Source: Onstottus_A sp049273835
GTDB lineage: Bacteria; Acidobacteriota; Blastocatellia; UBA7656
Assembly (NCBI GenBank): GCA_049273835.1
Contig: JBASRM010000446.1
Location: forward strand, 1-11,711
DNA: 11,711 nt
Direction: 5' to 3'
A program made the position numbers and the translations under genes. Below are positions 6,747-11,711 of this stretch, piece after piece (positions within the stretch are counted from its first letter, which is position 1; each line of letters opens with the position of its first letter). The notes below the pieces were generated by a model that did no database searches, had not been told where the DNA came from, and saw nothing but the letters and a program-made list of their open reading frames with translations.

Positions 6747-6775
6747 ACAATATTGCGGCCCGCGGCTGGAGTCAA
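6747..6775 (-). promoter_or_regulatory. Sigma-70-type promoter of the S9 peptidase gene
   Basis: On the minus strand TTGACT (6775-6770) is separated by exactly 17 bases from TATTGT (6752-6747). Five of six -35 bases and four of six -10 bases match consensus. Transcription would start near 6740, leaving a leader of roughly 95 bases before the ATG at 6646. This makes the S9 gene independently transcribed from lhr. Confidence 0.65.
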
Positions 6776-6852
6776 GCCCTCTTAGTAGGGTTTAGCGCGG
6801 GGTTCAACCAGTTACGAGTTCTAAATACAGCTGAGGCGAAAAACGTCGCTTG

Positions 6853-6881
6853 GTAGTAACGAATTCATTCGTTTCTTCTAC
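6853..6881. promoter_or_regulatory. Inverted repeat between lhr and the S9 gene
   Basis: AACGAAT-TC-ATTCGTT (6858-6873) is a 16-base palindrome with 7-bp arms; flanking GTAG (6853-6856) and CTAC (6878-6881) extend it after a small asymmetric internal loop. It lies about 80 bases upstream of the S9 -35 box. It may be an operator or an RNA hairpin in the lhr 3' region. No regulator gene is nearby. Confidence 0.35.
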
Positions 6882-6910
6882 GTTGGATTGATGTTATCCT
6901 CGGGGCCACG

Positions 6911-6939
6911 GAGCCGTCCCTGATCACGCAGGGCGGCTC
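6911..6939 (-). terminator. Hairpin enclosing the lhr stop codon (possible terminator)
   Basis: On the minus strand GAGCCGCCCTG (6939-6929), a six-base loop containing the start of the TGA stop, then CAGGGACGGCTC (6922-6911). The arms pair over 11 bp with one bulged base. The stem is long and GC-rich but no T-tract follows, so it is not a canonical intrinsic terminator; it may instead protect the 3' end of the lhr mRNA. The structure is clear, the role is not. Confidence 0.4.
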
Positions 6940-9900
6940 AAATAAGTCCGCAGCGGCGGCGAAATCGCGCGGCGAACCAGCGCATTCTTCGCTTTCCACT
7001 GGGACGCTGAATCCATCTCTACCAGAAACTGCACCTCGCCCGATTCGAGCGCCGCGATCGGAACGCCGTCACGGTACAGAATGCGATTTGCCGCAAATGC
7101 GGAGAGCCGATTCCCGGGTGTTATGATTCCTACTAAGTTCAACGGATCGGCCGCGCTCAAGCTTATCAGTGTGCCCTCGCCGGGCGCCCGGCGGATCGCT
7201 CGAAGCATCCCAACCGCTTCCGCAAGGGCGAACTGCTCTCCTGAAAACCCGGACACAAATCGGCCTCCGCGAATTTCACCCCGGGCCTCCAGGCGGTGAT
7301 AGGTCCTCAGCAGGTCACGCCACGGCAGAGGCAAGCCTTCTCGATCGAGCAGCCGTTTGAATACCACTCCGTATCGCCGCAGTAGAATCCACGCGATCCG
7401 CTCGACCTTCTCGCGATCGTACGCGTCGCGGCCGGATGTCGCTTCGCGTGCAAGCAAAGACCAACGCCCGGCATTGGACATCTGGTACACCGCACCTCGG
7501 CGCTTACGTTTCAGCGCGGCGTTGGTGCGCTTATTCGAGGGAGTCAACAGCGCTCGAAGACCCGTGAAACTGTCGGCGGTCACCAGCCCACTCGCAACCA
7601 ACTCGCCGAGCGCGTCATCCATCTGCGTCTCCAGAAGCGAAACCCCCTCCACTAGGTCGGTGAAGAATGATGCGCCGTGCTTCACCAGATACTCATACAC
7701 CGACTGGGCTGCCGAAGAGAGATTGATCTCGCCGATTGCCGGCTGTGGGAAAAGCGGCGTCCATAGAGACAGATTCTTTCTATTCAGCAAGGCTATCGGC
7801 GTCGTTCGAACCGGCCCCGTCGATTTCGGTCGTTCCGGGCCGGGTCTTGGCGTGGTCAGCCGCGCCCACATCACCTGACCAGACAAACAGAGCGAGTCAA
7901 GCCACGCCGGATCGTAGTCGATCATCCTCGCAGGAAAGATCTCACCTTCCCATGCCGCCGCGGGCGCTTCAAATCCTTCCAGTTGTGTGATCAATGCAGC
8001 AAGGCTCTCCGGGCTCTCGACCTGATGTTCGGGTGAGACCTTTTGCCAGGTGAGAAGGAAACGAACAAGGTCTGCGCTCGAAACAGGCTCGATCTCTTGG
8101 CGCAAACGATTCAACGTGTAACTGTGAATCCGTGCGAGCAGACGTCTGGCGCACCATTCGGTCTCTTCGACTCCCGGAGTGAAGCGGCCGCGCATCACAA
8201 AGCCTTCTGCCTCGAGTTTCAAAAGCGCGGTCTCAATCGAATATGCCGGAACGCCAATTGAAAGTGCGAGCGCGGGCGTCGTAGTCGGGCCAAGTCCCTC
8301 AAGCCTTCCACGAAGGATCTCAACCATCGCATCGTCGCTGGTCCAGGTGACGGACGCCAGCGCATCCGGCGCCACGATCGGCGGTTCGGTTGTCGATTGA
8401 GGGAAGATGGCCTTGAGCTGCGGCAACCGTTCCGCAGCCACCCAAAGGTCCGGCCCTCCGGTTCGAAGAACCGCGGCTCGATGATCAGAAGCAAGTTCGT
8501 TCAAGAGGGTACCCCAATCCGTCCTCTCACTCCGGCCCCCTTCTTCCGCTGTGATCAGGCCAAACTCGACAAGCGCGTCGTGCAGCTCGTCGGCGTTGTC
8601 GACGTCCGGCCACACTTCGTCGCGCACTCGCTCGATCGCCGCAAGATCGAGCGCACCCAGATCGGAAGCCGTTGCAGGATCGAGCCAGCGCCTCTGAAAA
8701 ACCGCTCGTGTCCTGCGCTCCTCGAGCGGCGCGTCGTCGAGATACGCATACGGCCTCGCGTTAAGGATCTCCTGAGCGAGCGGCGAGGCTTCGACCACGT
8801 CGCGGGCGATCAAGGTTTTCTCACCGCGCTCGATCGATGCGAGCAGCGCTTCCAGTCCCTGGATATCCATCGCCTCTTCGAGGCAGTCTCGAACGGTTTG
8901 CTGCACAAGCGGATGATCCGGTATTTCGATGTGACCGCCGGGAAGGTTCTCGGCACACGCAACCTGGTCCGGGAAAACGGCGGTGAGCAGATCGTCTGCG
9001 AACATTCGTTGAAGCTGGGCGGGAATCTTCTTGCCTCCGCGCCGGCGAGGCACGGCGAGTGCGCGGGTCGTGTTCCACCTCCAGCGTATCTCCCACATCG
9101 GCGCCGCGCAGATCGCTTGAATGAGTATCTCTCGAACCGATGACGAACGCAGATATCGAAACACCTCATCGAGGGCGAAACTGTGAGTCGCGCCGAGCGA
9201 CAACACGATAGCATCTTCGGTTGCCGCGGCTTGAAGCTCGAAGTTGAATTTGCGGCAGAAGCGCTTGCGTAGCGCCAGCCCCCAGGCACGATTGAGCCGG
9301 CTGCCAAAGGGCGAGTGAATCACCATCTGCTGCGAGCCGCTCTCGTCGAAAAACCGTTCAATCACCAGCGTGTCTTGCGAAGGCATCACCCCCAGCGCGA
9401 CCTTCGCTCCGATCAGGTATTCGACCATCTGCTCGGCCGCCGCTCCCGAGAGTCCGACCTCATCAGTCAGCCAGGCAAGGGCGGACCCGGCCGCATCCGG
9501 ATAATCATCACCGGCAAACCGGTCGGCGATCTCAGTTCGGAGACGCGACACCGAAGCCGACAGCTCATGGGTGCGTGAGGGCGCTTCGCCAAGCCAGAAC
9601 GGAATAGAAGGCGGTTTACCGTGAGCGTCCGCCACGCGAACTCTGCCGTTCTCGACCCTGATAATCTCCCAGGATGTATTGCCCAACTGGAAGATATCGC
9701 CCTGCATGCTCTCGATCGCCCAGTCTTCGTTTACGGTTCCCACGATGGTATCGGTTGGCTCGAGCACCACGGTATAGTCGGCGTTGTCGGGAATGGCTCC
9801 GCCGGAAGTGATTGCCGCCAACCGCGCTCCTTTTCGCCCGCGCAACCGGTGGTTAATCATGTCGTGATGCAGGTAGGCTCCGCGCCGACCTCTTCGAGTA

Positions 9901-11291
9901 GAGAAGCCGTCGCGCAGCATCTTGATGACGTCATCGAACTCGCTCCGGTGGAGATGCCGATACGGATAAGCCCGGCGGATTGTCGTGAACAACTCGTCTT
10001 CGACCCACTCATCGGCGGCGACCGCGGCTACGATTTGTTGAGCCAGAATATCGATCGGTTTTTCAGGGATCGACAGTTGATCAAGCTCGCCTCGACGAAT
10101 CGAATCCAGCAGCGCCGCGCATTCGATCAACTCATCGCGAGACGCCGGAAATATTCTGCCCTTCGGGAAGCCGGTCACGGTGTGTCCCGATCTACCAACT
10201 CGCTGAAGCAGAGTCGAGATAGCGCGAGTAGAACCGAGCTGGCAGACAAGATCGATATCGCCGATGTCGATCCCCAGCTCGAGTGACGCAGTCGCTACGA
10301 GCGCTTTCAGCTCGCCGGCTTTTAATCGTTGTTCTGCGACAAGACGTTGCTCGCGTGCAAGGCTCCCGTGATGAGATGTGATGTTTTCGTCTCCGATCCG
10401 CTCTCCCAGGTAGCGAGCTACGCGCTCAGCCATCCGCCGCGTGTTGACGAAAACAAGAGTTGTTCGATGACTGTTGATCAACTGAGCGAGGCGGTCGTAA
10501 ACCTCGTCAAAGACCTCGCCCGACATCACGGCCTGAAGTGGGGAACTCAACGGGACTTCAATGGCGAGATCGAGCTTGCGCTGGTGACCGGAATCGATAA
10601 TCGTGCAGGCAGGAGTTCCGTCCTCGGCGATATTTGATGAGCCTACCAGAAATCGGGCTACTTCTTCGATGGGCTTTTGAGTCGCTGAGAGGCCAATGCG
10701 GACGAGATTCTCTCCGATCAGTTGTTGCAGGCGCTCAATCGATAACGACAGGTGCGAGCCTCGTTTGTCGCCGACCATCGCGTGGATTTCGTCCACGATC
10801 AAGGTTCGCGCGGTCTTGAGCATCCGTCTGCCGCCTTCGCTGGTGAGAAGGATGTAGAGCGACTCGGGGGTAGTGACGATTATGTGAGGGGGCCGTTTGG
10901 TCATCGCGGTCCGTTCGTGCGCCGGGGTGTCTCCGGTGCGAACGAGCGTGCGAATGTTGACCTCGGGCAGTCCCATCGACTTCAGCTCTTGCTCGATGCC
11001 GGCCAGAGGTTCTTGCAGGTTCTTTTGAATGTCGTTGCTGAGAGCTTTGAGCGGGGAGACGTAAACGACTTGGGTGACGTCTTCCAGCGTACCGTCGATA
11101 CCCTGCCTGACCAGGTCGTCTATCGCTGAGAGGAAAGCGGCAAAAGTCTTTCCCGATCCTGTAGGCGCGGCGATGAGGACGTGATTACGTTTTTTGATCG
11201 AAGGCCAGGCACGTTCTTGCGGGGCGGTAGGAGCGGGGAATTGTTTAGCAAACCAGTTAGCGACGGCGGGGTGAAACAGGTTGAGGGTCAT
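6924..11291 (-). CDS. lhr: Lhr, large helicase-related protein (full-length superfamily 2 helicase)
   Basis: The 1455-residue protein matches long bacterial Lhr (E. coli about 1538), an ATP-dependent 3'-to-5' translocase acting on DNA and RNA:DNA duplexes in genome maintenance. Helicase motifs are all present: Q-motif PTAPQERAWP (21-30), Walker A APTGSGKT (42-49), YVSPLKALSND (77-87), TTPESL (140-145), DEIH (167-170), LSATQ (201-205), FVNTRRMAER (281-290), TASLELGIDIGDIDLV (334-349) and QRVGRSGH (363-370). A winged-helix region (about 400-550) and the core beta domain follow to about 870, including HSPFGSRLNRAWGLALRKRF (659-678). The C-terminal Lhr-specific half runs to the end with EWCARRLLARIHSYTLNRLR (1045-1064), GGRFVSGFSGEQFA (1342-1355) and SAADPLNLVG (1379-1388). 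In E. coli this half was reported to have uracil-DNA glycosylase activity; I cannot confirm the active residue here. No metallophosphoesterase partner gene lies beside it. No Shine-Dalgarno precedes the ATG at 11291; a leaderless promoter is proposed. Confidence 0.97.
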   Translation of the reverse strand: MTLNLFHPAVANWFAKQFPAPTAPQERAWPSIKKRNHVLIAAPTGSGKTFAAFLSAIDDLVRQGIDGTLEDVTQVVYVSPLKALSNDIQKNLQEPLAGIEQELKSMGLPEVNIRTLVRTGDTPAHERTAMTKRPPHIIVTTPESLYILLTSEGGRRMLKTARTLIVDEIHAMVGDKRGSHLSLSIERLQQLIGENLVRIGLSATQKPIEEVARFLVGSSNIAEDGTPACTIIDSGHQRKLDLAIEVPLSSPLQAVMSGEVFDEVYDRLAQLINSHRTTLVFVNTRRMAERVARYLGERIGDENITSHHGSLAREQRLVAEQRLKAGELKALVATASLELGIDIGDIDLVCQLGSTRAISTLLQRVGRSGHTVTGFPKGRIFPASRDELIECAALLDSIRRGELDQLSIPEKPIDILAQQIVAAVAADEWVEDELFTTIRRAYPYRHLHRSEFDDVIKMLRDGFSTRRGRRGAYLHHDMINHRLRGRKGARLAAITSGGAIPDNADYTVVLEPTDTIVGTVNEDWAIESMQGDIFQLGNTSWEIIRVENGRVRVADAHGKPPSIPFWLGEAPSRTHELSASVSRLRTEIADRFAGDDYPDAAGSALAWLTDEVGLSGAAAEQMVEYLIGAKVALGVMPSQDTLVIERFFDESGSQQMVIHSPFGSRLNRAWGLALRKRFCRKFNFELQAAATEDAIVLSLGATHSFALDEVFRYLRSSSVREILIQAICAAPMWEIRWRWNTTRALAVPRRRGGKKIPAQLQRMFADDLLTAVFPDQVACAENLPGGHIEIPDHPLVQQTVRDCLEEAMDIQGLEALLASIERGEKTLIARDVVEASPLAQEILNARPYAYLDDAPLEERRTRAVFQRRWLDPATASDLGALDLAAIERVRDEVWPDVDNADELHDALVEFGLITAEEGGRSERTDWGTLLNELASDHRAAVLRTGGPDLWVAAERLPQLKAIFPQSTTEPPIVAPDALASVTWTSDDAMVEILRGRLEGLGPTTTPALALSIGVPAYSIETALLKLEAEGFVMRGRFTPGVEETEWCARRLLARIHSYTLNRLRQEIEPVSSADLVRFLLTWQKVSPEHQVESPESLAALITQLEGFEAPAAAWEGEIFPARMIDYDPAWLDSLCLSGQVMWARLTTPRPGPERPKSTGPVRTTPIALLNRKNLSLWTPLFPQPAIGEINLSSAAQSVYEYLVKHGASFFTDLVEGVSLLETQMDDALGELVASGLVTADSFTGLRALLTPSNKRTNAALKRKRRGAVYQMSNAGRWSLLAREATSGRDAYDREKVERIAWILLRRYGVVFKRLLDREGLPLPWRDLLRTYHRLEARGEIRGGRFVSGFSGEQFALAEAVGMLRAIRRAPGEGTLISLSAADPLNLVGIITPGNRLSAFAANRILYRDGVPIAALESGEVQFLVEMDSASQWKAKNALVRRAISPPLRTYLSRPA

Positions 11292-11297
11292 TGGATC

Positions 11298-11326
11298 ATG
11301 CTACATGGTGAGGGCAGTCGTTTCAA
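11298..11326 (-). promoter_or_regulatory. Candidate leaderless promoter of lhr
   Basis: On the minus strand TTGAAA (11326-11321), 17 bases, then TAGCAT (11303-11298). Only six bases separate the -10 box from the ATG at 11291, so the usual start site would be the A of the start codon. This agrees with the absence of a Shine-Dalgarno sequence. The -35 matches five of six consensus bases; the -10 is weaker (four of six). The assignment is inference from motifs. Confidence 0.45.
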
Positions 11327-11361
11327 TGCAGGTGATGAGCGAAGAGTGAAAGCAAAGTAGG

Positions 11362-11400
11362 TTATGAGTGTTGAATTATGAGTGTTGAATAATGAGCGAA
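11362..11400. repeat. 14-bp tandem repeat, about 2.7 copies
   Basis: TTATGAGTGTTGAA occurs at 11362-11375 and 11376-11389, followed by a degenerate copy (TAATGAGCGAA) to about 11400. A related ATGAGCGAAGA word precedes it near 11335. It is AT-richer than its surroundings. No function is evident. Confidence 0.85.
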
Positions 11401-11407
11401 GATTCGG

Positions 11408-11711
11408 GCGGCTCTGCCGCCTCCTGTTCCGATGTGCCGCCTCCTTTGCCGATGGGCTTCGCCCTCGGGAAGCGTCTCTCGGTATTCCAGCGGCTACGCC
11501 GCCCGCTGTGCCAATGGGCTTCGCCCTCGGGAAGCGTCTCTCGGTATTCCAGCGGCTACGCCGCCCGCTGTTCCGATGGGCTCCAACCCTCGGGAGGCGT
11601 CTCTCGGTATTCCAGCGGCTATGCCGCCTCCTGTGCCGATGGGCTCCGCCCTCGGGAAGCGTCTGTCGGTATTCCAGCGGCTACGCCGCCTCCTGTGCCG
11701 ATGGGCTCCGC
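11408..11711. repeat. 62-bp tandem repeat array with conserved hairpins, continuing past the window edge
   Basis: The ATGGGCT/ATGGGCTC anchor recurs at 11452, 11514, 11576, 11639 and 11701, a period of 62 (one step of 63). Two truncated units precede it (11408-11450). Each full unit carries GGGC-TTC-GCCC and GCGGC-TAC-GCCGC hairpins. The loops vary (TTC or TCC; TAC, TAT or TCT) while most stems stay intact. One unit (near 11578-11590) has a disrupted GGGC stem and the extra base. There is no convincing gene. Together with the 14-bp repeat this occupies most of the gap upstream of lhr. Confidence 0.92.

Noticed and set aside
6647..6775. Longer S9 start at a TTG at 6775
   Set aside because: That TTG is the first codon of the TTGACT -35 box, and the extension would bury the signal peptide behind 43 unrelated residues.
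8397..10286. Plus-strand open frames of 248 and 221 codons inside lhr (8397-9143, 9621-10286)
   Set aside because: They are antisense shadows of conserved Lhr core sequence, with no recognisable domains and no initiation signals.

Overview
The window is bacterial chromosomal DNA of moderately high GC content. It holds four intact protein genes and an unusual amount of intergenic repeat. Two are large secreted peptidases (an M14-type metallocarboxypeptidase and an S9-type serine peptidase). One is a two-domain VOC/glyoxalase-like protein, and one is a full-length Lhr helicase. This mix, together with families of short palindromic tandem repeats beside genes, suggests an Acidobacteriota-like soil bacterium. 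That placement is inferred from gene style; no taxonomic marker gene is present.

Layout: 1-149 is a 69-bp tandem repeat just beyond the 3' end of the M14 gene (167-2953, minus). 2954-3432 is a divergent intergenic region with short direct repeats, a palindrome and a structured leader in front of the M14 ribosome binding site. 3433-4224 (plus) is the VOC protein, followed by a terminator-like hairpin. 4283-4605 is a 119-bp tandem repeat lying between convergent genes; its last copy overlaps the 3' end of the S9 peptidase gene (4577-6646, minus). 6647-6923 carries a good sigma-70-type promoter for the S9 gene and two inverted repeats. 6924-11291 (minus) is lhr, filling the right third. 11292-11711 has a candidate leaderless promoter for lhr, a 14-bp tandem repeat and a 62-bp hairpin-rich array that runs off the window edge.

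The genes do not form an obvious pathway. The M14 and S9 proteins both carry export signals and probably degrade peptides outside the cytoplasm. Lhr is a DNA/RNA-duplex translocase linked to DNA repair. The VOC protein cannot be assigned a substrate. No defence system, CRISPR, integrase, transposase, tRNA or rRNA was seen. The least explained signals are the three repeat arrays, especially the 119-bp array that has copied a gene's C-terminal codons, and two competing hairpins around the M14 ribosome binding site.
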